Part shown: positions 35,231 to 49,020 of the stretch, piece by piece | Position numbering within the stretch: position 1 is the stretch's first letter | Layout of the letters: each line of letters starts with the position of its first letter | Assembly (NCBI GenBank): GCA_014843695.1 | Contig: CM026387.1 | Span: 79,319,536-79,383,535, forward strand | Length of the DNA stretch: 64,000 bases | Source: Archivesica marissinica | Lineage: Eukaryota > Mollusca > Bivalvia > Venerida > Vesicomyidae | Reading direction: 5' to 3' | The notes under the pieces: generated by a model | Database searches by the model: none | Told to the model about the DNA's origin: nothing | Seen by the model: only the letters and a program-made list of their open reading frames with translations | Made by a program: the position numbers and the translations under genes

Positions 35231-38200
35231 TATGTTACATACAGCCGGTGGCACATATATAACTATGCACGCTATGTTATATACAGCCGGAGACACATAT
35301 ATAACTATGCACGTTATGCTACACACAGCCGGAGACACATATATAACTATACATGTTATGTTACATACAGCCGGAGACACATATATAACTATGCACGCTA
35401 TGTTACACACAGCCGGAGACACATATATAACTATGCACGTTATGCTACACACAGCCGGAGACACATATATAACTATACACGCTATGTTACATACAGCCGG
35501 AGACACATATATAACTATACACGCTATGTTATATACAGCCGGAGACACATATATAACTATGCACGCTATGCTACACACAGCCGGAGACACATATATAACT
35601 ATACACGCTATGTTATATACAGCCGCAGACACATATATAACTATGCACGTTATGCTACACACAGCCGGAGATACATATATAACTATGCACGCTATGTTAC
35701 ATACAGCCGGAGACACATGTATAAATATGCACGCTATGTTACATACAGCCGGAGACACATATATAACTATGCACGTTATGTTACATACAGCCGGAGATAC
35801 ATATATAACTATGCACGCTATGTTACATACAGCCGGAGACACATATATAACTATACACGCTATGTTACATACAACCGGAGGCACATATATAACTATACAC
35901 GCTATGTTACATACAGCCGGAGACACATATATAACTATACACGCTATGTTATATACAGCCGGAGACACATATATAACTATGCACGTTATGTTACATACAA
36001 CCGGAGACACATATATAACTATGCACGTTATGCTATATACAGCCGGAGACACATATATAACTATGCACGTTATGTTACATACAACCGGAGACACATATAT
36101 AACTATGCACGTTATGTTATATACAGCCGGAGACACATATATAACTATACACGTTATGTTATATACAGCCGGAGACACATATATAACTATACACGTTATG
36201 TTACATACAACCGGAGACACATATATAACTATGCACGTTATGTTACATACAACCGGAGACACATATATAACTATGCACGTTATGCTACATACAACCGGAG
36301 ACACATATATAACTATGCACGTTATGTTACATACAGCCGGAGACACATATATAACTATACACGTTACTATGTTATATACAGCCGGAGACACATATATAAC
36401 TATACACGTTATGTTACACACAGTGGGAGACACATATATAACTATACACGTTATGTTACACACAGTGGGAGACACATATATAACTATGCACGTTATGTTA
36501 CATACAGCCGGAGACACATATATAACTATGCACGTTATGTTACATACAGCCGGAGACACATATATAACTATACACGCTATGTTACATACAGCCGGAGACA
36601 CATATATAACTATACACGCTATGTTACATACAGCCGGAGACACATATATAACTATGCACGTTATGTTACACACAGCCGGAGACACATATATAACTATACA
36701 CGCTATGTTACATACAGTGGGAGACACATATATAACTATACACGCTATGTTACATACAGTGGGAGACACATATATAACTATACATGTTATGTTACACACA
36801 GTGGGAGACACATATATAACTATGCACGTTATGTTACATACAGCCGGAGATACATATATAAATATGCACGCTATGTTACATACAGCCGGAGACACATATA
36901 TAACTATGCACGTTATGTTACATACAGCCGGAGACACATGTATAACTATGCACGCTATGTTACATACAGCCGGAGACACATGTATAAATATGCACGTTAT
37001 GCTACATACAACCGGAGACACATATATAACTATACACGTTATGTTACATACAACCGGAGATACATATATAACTACACACGTTAATATGTTATATACAGCC
37101 GGAGATACATATATAACTATGCACGCTATGTTACATACAGCCGGAGACACATATATAACTATACACGTTATGTTATATACAGCCGGAGACACATATATAA
37201 CTATGCACGTTATGTTATATACAGCCGGAGATACATATATAACTATACACGTTAATATGTTATATACAGCCGGAGATACATATATAACTATGCACGTTAT
37301 GTTATATACAGCCGGAGACACATATATAACTATACACGTTATGTTATATACAGCCGGAGATACATATATAACTATGCACGTTATGTTATATACTGCCGGA
37401 GACACATATATAACTATGCACGCTATGTTACATACAGCCGGAGACACATATATAACTATACACGCTATGTTAGATACAGCCGGAGACACATATATAACTA
37501 TGCACGCTATGTTATATACAGCCGGAGACACATATATAACTATGCACGTTATGTTACATACAGCCGGAGACACATGTATAACTATGCACGCTATGTTACA
37601 TACAGCCGAAGACACATGTATAACTATGCACGCTATGTTACATACAGCCGGAGACACATGTATAACTATGCACGTTATGTTATATACAGCCGGAGACACA
37701 TATATAACTATGCACGTTATGCTATATACAGCCGGAGACACATATATAACTATACACGTTATGTTACATACAGCCGGAGACACATATATAACTATACATG
37801 TTATGTTACACACAGTGGGAGACACATATATAACTATACACGTTATGTTATATACAGCCGGAGACACATATATAACTATACACGTTATGTTACATACAGC
37901 CGGAGACACATATATAACTATGCACGTTATGTTACACACAGCCGGAGACACATATATAACTATACACGTTATGTTATATACAGCCGGAGACACATATATA
38001 ACTATACACGTTATGTTACATACAGCCGGAGACACATATATAACTATGCACGTTATGTTACATACAGCCGGAGACACATATATAACTATACACTCTATGA
38101 TACATACAGCCGGAGACACATACATAACTATACACGCTATGTTACATACAGCCGGAGACACATATATAACTATACACGTTATGTTACATACAGCCGGAGA

Positions 38201-41200
38201 CACATATATAACTATACACGCTATGTTATATACAGCCGGAGACACATATATAACTATACACGTTATGTTACATACAGCCGGAGACACATATATAACTATG
38301 CACGTTATGTTACACACAGCCGGAGACACATATATAACTATACACGTTATGTTACACACAGTGGGAGACACATATATAACTATGCACGTTATGTTACATA
38401 CAGTGGGAGACACATATATAACTATGCACGTTATGTTACATACAGTGGGAGACACATATATAACTATGCATGTTATGTTACATACAGTGGGAGACACATA
38501 TATAACTATGCACGTTATGTTACACACAGTGGGAGACACATATATAACTATGCACGCTATGTTACATACAGCCGGAGACACATATATAACTATACACGCT
38601 ATGTTACATACAGCCGGAGACACATATATAACTATACACGCTATGTTACATACAACCGGAGGCACATATATAACTATACACGCTATGTTACATACAACCG
38701 GAGGCACATATATAACTATGCACGCTATGTTACATACAGCCGGAGACACATATATAACTATACACGCTATGTTACATACAGCCGGAGACACATATATAAC
38801 TATACACGTTATGTTACATACAGCCGGAGACACATATATAACTATGCACGCTATGTTTTATACAGCCGGAGACTCATATATAACTATACACGTTATGTTA
38901 CATACAGCCGGAGACACATATATAACTATGCACGTTATGTTACATACAGCCGGAGACACATATATAACTATGCACGTTATGTTACATACAGCCGGAGATA
39001 CATATATAACTATACACGTTATGTTATATACAGCCGGAGATACATATATAACTATGCACGTTATGTTACATACAGCCGGAGACACATATATAACTATGCA
39101 CGCTATGTTATATACAGCGGGAGACACATATATAACTATACACGCTATGTTATATACAGCCGGAGACACATATATAACTATGCACGCTATGTTATATACA
39201 GCGGGAGACACATATATAACTATGCACGCTATGTTACATACAGCCGGAGACACATGTATAACTATACACGCTATGTTATATACAGCCGGAGACACATATA
39301 TAACTATGCACGCTATGTTATATACAGCCGGAGACACATATATAACTATACACGTTATGCTATATACAACCGGAGACACATATATAACTATGCACGTTAT
39401 GTTATATACAACCGGGGACACATATATAACTATACACGCTATGCTACATACAGCCGGAGACACATATATAACTATGCACGTTATGTTATATACAACCGGA
39501 GACACATATATAACTATGCACGTTATGTTATATACAACCGGAGACACATATATAACTATGCACGTTATGTTATATACAGCCGGAGACACATATATAACTA
39601 TACACGTTATGTTACATACAGCCGGAGACACATATATAACTATGCACGCTATGTTTTATACAGCCGGAGACTCATATATAACTATACACGTTATGTTACA
39701 TACAGCCGGAGACACATATATAACTATGCACGCTATGCTACATACAGCCGGAGACACATGTATAACTATGCACGCTATGCTACATACAGCCGAAGACACA
39801 TGTATAACTATGCACGCTATGTTACATACAGCCGGAGACACATATATAACTATGCACGTTATGTTACACACAGCCGGAGACACATATATAACTATACACG
39901 TTATGTTATATACAGCCGGAGACACATATATAACTATACACGTTATGTTACATACAGCCGGAGACACATATATAACTATGCACGTTATGTTACATACAGC
40001 CGGAGACACATATATAACTATACACTCTATGATACATACAGCCGGAGACACATACATAACTATACACGCTATGTTACATACAGCCGGAGACACATATATA
40101 ACTATACACGTTATGTTACATACAGCCGGAGACACATATATAACTATACACGCTATGTTATATACAGCCGGAGACACATATATAACTATACACGTTATGT
40201 TACATACAGCCGGAGACACATATATAACTATGCACGTTATGTTACACACAGCCGGAGACACATATATAACTATACACGTTATGTTACACACAGTGGGAGA
40301 CACATATATAACTATGCACGTTATGTTACATACAGTGGGAGACACATATATAACTATGCACGTTATGTTACATACAGTGGGAGACACATATATAACTATG
40401 CACGTTATGTTACATACAGTGGGAGACACATATATAACTATGCACGTTATGTTACACACAGTGGGAGACACATATATAACTATGCACGCTATGTTACATA
40501 CAGCCGGAGACACATATATAACTATACACGCTATGTTACATACAGCCGGAGACACATATATAACTATACACGCTATGTTACATACAACCGGAGGCACATA
40601 TATAACTATGCACGCTATGTTACATACAGCCGGAGACACATATATAACTATACACGTTATGTTACATACAGCCGGAGACACATATATAACTATACACGTT
40701 ATGTTACATACAGCCGGAGACACATATATAACTATGCACGCTATGTTTTATACAGCCGGAGACTCATATATAACTATACACGTTATGTTACATACAGCCG
40801 GAGACACATATATAACTATGCACGTTATGTTACATACAGCCGGAGACACATATATAACTATGCACGTTATGTTACATACAGCCGGAGATACATATATAAC
40901 TATACACGTTATGTTATATACAGCCGGAGATACATATATAACTATGCACGTTATGTTACATACAGCCGGAGACACATATATAACTATGCACGCTATGTTT
41001 TATACAGCCGGAGACTCATATATAACTATACACGTTATGTTACATACAGCCGGAGACACATATATAACTATGCACGCTATGTTACATACAGCCGGAGACA
41101 CATATATAACTATACACGTTATGTTACATACAGCCGGAGACACATATATAACTATGCACGTTATGTTACATACAGCCGGAGACACATATATAACTATGCA

Positions 41201-42066
41201 CGTTATGTTACATACAGCCGGAGATACATATATAACTATACACGTTATGTTATATACAGCCGGAGATACATATATAACTATGCACGTTATGTTACATACA
41301 GCCGGAGACACATATATAACTATGCACGCTATGTTTTATACAGCCGGAGACTCATATATAACTATACACGTTATGTTACATACAGCCGGAGACACATATA
41401 TAACTATGCACGTTATGTTACATACAGCCGGAGACACATATATAACTATACACGTTATGTTACATACAGCCGGAGACACATATATAACTATGCACGTTAT
41501 GTTACATACAGCCGGAGACACATATACTATGCACGTTATGTTACATACAGCCGGAGATACATATAACTATCACGTTATGTTATATACAGCCGGAGATACA
41601 TATATAACTATGCACGTTATGTTACATACAGCCGGAGACACATATATAACTATGCACGCTATATTATATACAGCGGGAGACACATATATAACTATACACG
41701 CTATGTTATATACAGCCGGAGACACATATATAACTATGCACGCTATGTTATATACAGCGGGAGACACATATATAACTATGCACGCTATGTTACATACAGC
41801 CGGAGACACATGTATAACTATACACGCTATGTTATATACAGCCGGAGACACATATATAACTATGCACGCTATGTTATATACAGCCGGAGACACATATATA
41901 ACTATACACGTTATGCTATATACAACCGGAGACACATATATAACTATGCACGTTATGTTATATACAACCGGGGACACATATATAACTATACACGCTATGT
42001 TATATACAGCCGGAGACACATATATAACTATGCACGCTATGCTACATACAGCCGGAGACACATGTA
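35231..42066. repeat. Large minisatellite, 42-bp unit, about 163 copies
   Basis: The unit contains ATGTTACATACAGCCGGAGA, CACATATATAACTATACACG and CT or TT. Because 42 is divisible by three and the unit lacks stops, an open frame of 2330 codons (35136-42128, plus) encodes about 160 copies of a 14-residue repeat of the form MLHTAGDTYITIHA, and other frames on both strands are also open. Length variants are multiples of three (insertions near 36366, 37082 and 37252; a shortened unit at about 41525), and one unit near 41566 has separate 2-bp and 1-bp losses that cancel. Blocks are duplicated: an identical rare variant, CACTCTATGA, occurs at 38091 and 40023, exactly 46 units apart. No signal peptide, promoter or non-repeat domain supports a protein; treated as repeat DNA. 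Confidence 0.95.
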
Positions 42067-42357
42067 ACACCAGAAACCTACATACCCTACGACACGCTGT
42101 CAATGACTTAGTTAATTATCATACTTAAATTGTGTCACTGACTCAAACCACTCCCGGGTATAACTTGATGCCGTATAAGGTATGGGCTGCAAAACTGACT
42201 GATCCAAGGTAGGGCTTGCGAAAACAACTCACAGTAGCATCTGTAGTAGGACTCTGTCTTTATAATGCTCTCTAAAATATATAGCCATCTAAAACATTAA
42301 TGAACACAATATCCTATACACTGACTGCCATTCCTATGCCGACGTGAAATGTTAATT
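42067..42357. other. Nothing recognised
   Basis: Unique sequence right of the 42-bp array. The array's open frame ends at 42128 in it. Confidence 0.4.
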
Positions 42358-42608
42358 TTTGTTTAACTTATTTATTTTGCAACGATTGCGAAGCAAGTTC
42401 TAACAACTTATATTAATCACTCTCGTTGGCGCAGATGAAAGCGTAAATGTGGTTATTCGTGTGGGAGGAAACCGGAGTACCCGGAGAAAACCCACCTGTC
42501 TGATCTGGCGACCACCGTACCATCTCACATATTTTCCGTTCCGAGGATCGAACCAGGGATGCATTGATGAGAAGCGAGCTCCATAACCACTGCGCTAATC
42601 GGTCAGCC
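42358..42608 (-). mobile_element. tRNA-derived SINE, family A, minus copy
   Basis: Full-length inverse copy: tail TTATTTTGCAACGATTGCGA, body GTGTGGGAGGAAACCGGAGT, reverse B box GAGGATCGAACC and A-box-like CCACTGCGCTAAT. Confidence 0.85.
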
Positions 42609-43035
42609 TAAAGATTCGGAGATGGTTTACCGATAATTAATTTGAGTCCTGTTTGTGGAGGACGGAATAATATCGTATATAATGAGTTGGAATGCATATT
42701 TCGGAGATTGTGGAGAACATAGGTTCCCTAGCAGACATAATAACGTATGCACGGTTTTTAGCACAGTGGTTGTGAGGGTTTACTGTTTAATAGCCGGTAT
42801 TTCCTGTTGACATGTTAAAAGCTGAATACGGTTACCAGCGAGGGGTTCGACATAAAAGGAAGATAGATAGAAATATGTCAAGGCAGTCACGTCCGAAACG
42901 GGAATTGGGTGTTATATTGTTTGACACTGTTAGCGTGTGAGTCGATGGTGGAGTATCTACTGTACCAGGGCAGAGAACCATGCGGGTATATCGGAGAGGA
43001 ATACGGAATTAAGAGGTACATTCGTATACCGGGAC
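42609..43035. other. Unique spacer
   Basis: No gene recognised. It ends with the left copy of the 8-bp target duplication ACCGGGAC (43028-43035). Confidence 0.4.
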
Positions 43036-43127
43036 CACAGGGATTCGGCACGTTTGGGGGTACTAGTATATATATTTAAGTACTTAAATATATATACTAG
43101 TACCCCCAAACGTGCCGAATCCCTGTG
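43036..43127. mobile_element. 92-bp perfect palindromic MITE with 8-bp TSD
   Basis: A perfect palindrome with 46-bp arms centred at 43081/43082. Outer ends are CACAGGGATTCGGCACG and its inverse; the centre is AT-rich (TTTAAGTACTTAAA). It is flanked on both sides by ACCGGGAC (43028-43035 and 43128-43135), an 8-bp target site duplication as produced by hAT-type transposases. A second copy is at 45777-45868. Confidence 0.92.
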
Positions 43128-43834
43128 ACCGGGACGTGATTAGCACAATGTTACGTAACGTATTCAGACTCAGCTGGTTAACGTGACCGACGCAGCATGG
43201 GCACGAGACGCAATTGTGTGAAGTGGCTAGGGAGGTTCTGTACGACCACGGGAATAGAATAATTTATATTCTGGATATTTATAGATTGTGTAGTATGGAT
43301 AATGTATAATAAATTTATAATCCACGTGAAGCACGAGCCGGTTACTGAAACCCCACTATCTACGACTTCACGGGCCCTCGTGTCACATTATCACAATTAT
43401 ACAATGTAGCCAAACGAAAGCGAAACGTTAGTGTTTAACCGAACCAGTCGTAAATTACTTTATTCTAACTTACACACATTGCCATGCTACAATACATCAC
43501 AACGGGCAGGATACGCCCATAAAATGTTTCTTTTCAACGAGTATAGAGATATACATGAACAAAACATGACAACCGACTACCGTAGCTTGAAGCGAACACT
43601 ATTCTACTCGTTTAGTATTTAATTAATATTGCAAATTAATGATCCAATATACAGCCAATATACGTGTGCACTGGAATGATGGAAACTAATGTATAATGAT
43701 GGACACTATGAATGTAACATCATTATTCATAATTCATCCACGCGAGGATTGTGACGCCTAAACTAGACACGACGTATGCTACGTGCCTCACGCATCGCCA
43801 TGTGACGATTAAGAGGATATTTGTTTTGTTTTGT
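43128..43834. other. Unique spacer
   Basis: About 0.7 kb beginning with the right TSD copy. The 63-codon frame at 43431-43622 is unsupported. Confidence 0.4.
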
Positions 43835-44125
43835 GTGTGTGTTTTACGTGTATTTATCGTCACTACCGGTTGCCCATATGAACGACGCATCCTGAAGAGA
43901 TTAGTCACTTTAGATTGTTGGAGGATAGTGCAATGATACAGACAGACCCATTCCAGAGTCACCTCTGGTACTTTTACGTGCACGGTGTAAAGCACCGACA
44001 CATGACCTCGGTTTAATGTCCCATCTGAAAGACTGTTAATTTTATTAGGGTCAGACGGGGGATCGAACCTGCGATCCCTGGATTACCAGTCCGGCGTGTT
44101 ACCACTGGACTACAGATCCGTCTTG
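43835..44125 (-). mobile_element. tRNA-derived SINE, family C, full-length minus copy
   Basis: On the minus strand the head reads ACGGATCTGTAGTCCAGTGG, then AACACGCCGGACTGGTAATC, the B box GGTTCGATCCCC and CTGACCCTAATAAAATTAAC, continuing to ACGTAAAACACACACAC. It is the best-preserved head in the window and shows the tRNA ancestry clearly. Confidence 0.88.
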
Positions 44126-44171
44126 TTTTGTTTCAATGTATGATCGAATTATATTTCACCGAATGTGTGAT

Positions 44172-45305
44172 GCTAGCCACGAGTGTCGAGTGATGCTAGC
44201 CACGAGTGTCGAGTGATGCTAGCCCGAGTGATGTTAGCCACGAGTGTCGAGTGATGCTAGCCACGAGTGATGCTAGCCCCAAGTGATGTTAACAACAAGT
44301 GATGCTAGCCCCGAGTGATGCTAGCCACGAGTGATGCTAGCCCCGAGTGTCGAGTGATGCTAGCCACGAGTGATGCTAGCCCCGAGTGATGTTAGCCCCG
44401 AGTGATGTTAGCCCCGAGTGATGTTAGCCCCGAGTGTCGAGTGATGCTAGCCACGAGTGATGCTAGCCACGAGTGATGCTAGCCACGAGTGATGCTAGCC
44501 ACGAGTGATGCTAGCCACGAGTGATGCTAGCCACGAGTGATGCTAGCCACGAGTGAAATGGTAGCCCCGAGTGTCGAGTGATGCTAGCCACGAGAGATGC
44601 TAGCCACGAGAGATGCTAGCCACGAGTGATGCTAGCCACGAGTGATGCTAGCCACGAGTGATGTTAGCCACGAGTGATGCTAGCCACGAGTGATGCTAGC
44701 CCCGAGTGTCGAGTGATGCTAGCCACGAGTGATGTTAGCCACGAGAGATGCTAGCCACGAGTAATGGTAGCCCCGAGTGTCGAGTGATGCTAGCCACGAG
44801 TGATGTTAGCCACGAGAGATGCTAGCCACGAGAGATGCTAGCCACGAGTGATGCTAGCCACGAGAGATGTTAGCCACGAGTGATGTTAGCCACGAGTGAT
44901 GCTAGCCACGAGTGATGTTAGCCACGAGTGATTTAGCCCGAGGATCTAGCCACGAGTGATGCTAGCCACGAGTGATGTTAGCCACGAGTGATGCTAGCCA
45001 CGAGTGATGCTAGCCACGAGTGAATGCTAGCCACGAGAGATGCTAGCCACGAGTGATGCTAGCCACGAGTGATGTTAGCCACGAGTGATGCTAGCCACGA
45101 GTGATGCTAGCCCCGAGTGTCGAGTGATGCTAGCCACGAGTGATGTTAGCCACGAGTGATGCTAGCCACGAGTGATGCTAGCCACGAGTGATGTTAGCCC
45201 CGAGTGATGCTAGCCACGAGTGATGCTAGCCCCGAGTGATGCTAGCCACGAGTGATGGTAGCCACGAGTGATGCTAGCCCCGAGTGATGCTAGCCACGAG
45301 TGATG
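44172..45305. repeat. Minisatellite, 16-bp unit, about 70 copies
   Basis: GTGATGCTAGCCACGA repeated, with ACGA/CCGA, GCTAGCC/GTTAGCC and GTGATG/GAGATG variants and periodic insertion of GTGTCGA. The GCTAGC core is an NheI site in most units. Confidence 0.95.
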
Positions 45306-45776
45306 ATAATAATAACGTTCTATGTTAATGAGTGAAATATTATTCGATCATTCAATTAAACAAAGAAATGTTCTTTTTATTTTAGGCTTAAAAGTGTATA
45401 ATTATGTTGTTTGTTTTTTAAAAATATTTATTATTGTTTGTTTATTATTATTATTAATTATTATTATTATTATCATTATTATAGAAAACGATGTCATTGT
45501 ATGCTGTACATGGCGTTAGAAATGACATCACTGATAGCCGAAAACGTTGGCGTTGACAACATTTCAAGATACAGCGGCTAGGTATACCACATGTGTAGAG
45601 CAGTGAGACATAACATGTGTTATTCCGCTGCTTTAAACATGTGCAATAACACATTTTACTTAAACTGATACATTTCTATATTTCATTTGAAAACATAAAT
45701 ATAATATGTTGGTGTACATGTTCGTTGGTGTACATGTTCACTATTCGACATAGTATGCACCACATCGTATCCAGTG
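45306..45776. other. Spacer with an ATT-type microsatellite
   Basis: A TTATTATTA-rich run at about 45437-45481 is the only structure. It ends with the left TSD ATCCAGTG (45769-45776) of the following MITE. Confidence 0.5.
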
Positions 45777-45868
45777 CACAGGGATTCGGCACGTTTGGTG
45801 GTACTAGTATATATATTTAAGTACTTAAATATATATACTAGTACCCCCAAACGTGCCGAATCCCTGTG
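45777..45868. mobile_element. 92-bp palindromic MITE, second copy, 8-bp TSD
   Basis: Differs from 43036-43127 by one base in the left arm (TTTGGTGG for TTTGGGGG), so the palindrome has a single mismatch. Flanked by ATCCAGTG at 45769-45776 and 45869-45876. The different target duplication proves an independent insertion. Confidence 0.92.
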
Positions 45869-46334
45869 ATCCAGTGGCGTAGCTTCCTATAGGCCACCGT
45901 CTGTACATACGTAGGCTATCTACACATTTTCATCAAAACTTAAAAATATGAAAATGCGAAAAGCGCAATAAAAATGAAAGAGCATACTATGATGCGTAGC
46001 GAACCCATCGAACATGACAATAAATCGATATTTCGTTACATTTTAATTCATTTTCAGAACTGCACATACATATTTAATACGTTCCTTATTTCTCGTTAAA
46101 TCATGCCTTAAACATATCCTATGATGGCTACGTCTATTAGCCTCAAGCTACACCCTTGGTAATTTCGCTGTGACGACGAGAAAGAACAATGTTCGCTAAA
46201 ACATACAAGCGACCACACGAGAGTATAAACCAATTGCATTACAAGAACATACATCAGTTAGTACATCAGTTAGTGCACATAAAAAAGATCCATTTGAATA
46301 TAATTATAAACTGTGTTACTTGCATATTTACATG
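45869..46334. other. Unique spacer
   Basis: No supported feature apart from the right TSD at its start. Confidence 0.4.
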
Positions 46335-47880
46335 TTCGCAGATAGTTCCCGCCTAACATCGCATATAGTTCCCACCTGTCACTTGGCCTCGCAGATAGTT
46401 CCCACCTGACATTGCATATAGTTCCCACCTAACATCGCATATAGTTCCCACCTAACATCGCATATAGTTCCCACCTGACACTTGGCATCGCAGATAGTTC
46501 CCACCTGTCACTTGGCCTCGCAGATAAGTCCCACCTGACATCGTATATAGTTCCCACCTGTCACTTGGCCTCGCAGATAGTTCCCACCTGTCACTTGGCC
46601 TCGCAGATAGTTCCCACCTGACATCGCATATAGTTCCCAACTAACATTGCATATAGTTCCCACCTAACATTGCATATAGTTCCCACCTAACATTGCATAT
46701 AGTTCCCACCTAACATTGCATATAGTTCCCACCTAACATTGCATATAGTTCCCACCTAACATTGCATATAGTTCCCACCTAACATTGCATATAGTTCCCA
46801 CCTAACATCGCATATAGTTCCCACCTAACATTGCATATAGTTCCCACCTAACATTGCATATAGTTCCCACCTAACATCGCATATAGTTCCCACCTAACAT
46901 CGTATATAGTTCCCACCTAACATTGCATATAGTTCCCACCTAACATCGCATATAGTTCCCACCTAACATTGCATATAGTTCCCACCTAACATCGCATATA
47001 GTTCCCACCTAACATCGCATATAGTTCCCACCTAACATCGCATATAGTTCCCACCTAACATCGCATATAGTTCCCACCTAACATCGCATATAGTTCCCAC
47101 CTAACATCGCATATAGTTCCCACCTAACATCGTATATAGTTCCCACCTAACATCGCAGATAGTTCCCACCTAACATCACATATAGTTCCCACCTAACATC
47201 ACAGATAGTTCCCACCTAACATCACAGATAGTTCCCACCTAACATCACAGATAGTTCCCACCTAACATCACAGATAGTTCCCACCTAACATCACAGATAG
47301 TTCCCACCTAACATTGCATATAGTTCCCACCTAACATCACAGATAGTTCCCACCTAACATTGCATATAGTTCCCACCTAACATTGCATATAGTTCCCACC
47401 TAACATTGCATATAGTTCCCACCTAACATTGCATATAGTTCCCACCTAACATTGTATAGTTCCCACCTAACATTGCATATAGTTCCCACCTAACATCGCA
47501 TATAGTTCCCACCTAACATTGCATATAGTTCCCACCTAACATCACAGATAGTTCCCACCTAACATCACAGATAGTTCCCACCTAACATCACAGATAGTTC
47601 CCACCTAACATCGCATATAGTTCCCACCTAACATTGCATATAGTTCCCACCTAACATCACAGATAGTTCCCACCTAACATTGCATATAGTTCCCACCTAA
47701 CATCGTATATAGTTCCCACCTAACATTGCATATAGTTCCCACCTAACATCGTAGATAGTTCCCACCTAACATCGCATATAGTTCCCACCTAACATCGCAG
47801 ATAGTTCCCACCTAACATCGCAGATAGTTCCCACCTAACATCGCATATAGTTCCCACCTAACATCGCAGATAGTTCTCAC
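46335..47880. repeat. Minisatellite, 23-bp unit, about 65 copies
   Basis: TAGTTCCCACCTAACATCGC plus ATA, with ATCGCATA, ATTGCATA and ATCACAGA variants occurring in short homogeneous runs. At the left end some units carry CACTTGGC insertions. Confidence 0.95.
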
Positions 47881-48485
47881 CTGACACTTGGCATCGCAGA
47901 TAGTTCTCATTGAACATTGCAGATAGTTTTCCCACCTGGTACCTGACATCGTAGATAGTTCCCAACTGGCACCTGATGTCATAGATATTTCTCATCTGGC
48001 ATCGCAGATAGTTCCCATCTGACATCTCAGGTAGTTCCAACCTGGTACCTGACATCTTACATAGTTCCCACATGGCATCGCAGATAGTTCCAACCTGGCA
48101 CCTGACATCATAAATAGTTCCCATCTGGCATAGCAGATAGTTCCAACCTGGCACCTGACATCATAAATAGTTCCCATCTGGCATAGCAGATAGTTCCAAC
48201 CTGGCACCTGACATCATAAATAGTTCCCATCTGGCATATCAGATAGTTCCAACCTGGCACCTGACATCATAAATAGTTCCCACATGGCATCGCAGATAGT
48301 TCCAACCTGGCACCTGACATCATAAATAGTTCCCATCTGGCATAGCAGATAGTTCCAACCTGGCACCTGACATCATAAATAGTTCCCATCTGGCATCGCA
48401 GATAGTTCCAACCTGGCACCTGACATCATAAATAGTTCCCATCTGGCATAGCAGATAGTTCCAACCTGGCACCTGACATCATAAA
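47881..48485. repeat. Higher-order minisatellite, about 53-bp unit
   Basis: Composite of diverged 23-mers: GCAGATAGTTCCAACCTGGC, ACCTGACATCATAAATAGTT, CCCATCTGGCATA. It continues the neighbouring 23-bp array, with two monomers plus an ACCTGGC/CACCTGAC insertion per period. Confidence 0.9.
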
Positions 48486-49020
48486 TAGTTCCCACCTGAC
48501 ACCGCAGATAGTTCCCACCTGACACCGTAGATATATCCCGCCCGTGACATCGTAGATGGTTCCCACCTGACACCGTAGATATATCCCGCCCGTGACATCG
48601 TAGATGGTTCCCACCTGACACCGTAGATATATCCCGCCCGTGACATCGTAGATGGTTCCCACCTGACACCGTAGATATATCCCGCCCGTGACATCGTAGA
48701 TGGTTCCCACCTGACACCGTAGATATATCCCGCCCGTGACATCGTAGATGGTTCCCACCTGACACCGTAGATATATCCCGCCCGTGACATCGTAGATGGT
48801 TCCCACCTGACACCGTAGATATATCCCGCCCGTGACATCGTAGATGGTTCCCACCTGACACCGTAGATATATCCCGCCCGTGACATCGTAGATGGTTCCC
48901 ACCTGACACCGTAGATATATCCCGCCCGTGACATCGTAGATGGTTCCCACCTGACACCGTAGATATATCCCGCCCGTGACATCGTAGATGGTTCCCACCT
49001 GACACCGTAGATAGTTACCA
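48486..49020. repeat. Higher-order minisatellite, 48-bp unit, about 11 near-identical copies
   Basis: Each unit contains GACACCGTAGATATATCCCG and TGACATCGTAGATGGTTCCC. The copies are almost perfectly identical, so this is the youngest part of the compound array. 16-residue peptide repeats on the minus strand are artefacts. Confidence 0.95.

Noticed and set aside
44060..44125. Functional tRNA gene
   Set aside because: A and B boxes are good, but the sequence continues into the family C SINE body and lacks a proper acceptor stem partner. The same holds for the tRNA-like heads at 5851, 22300 and 49986.
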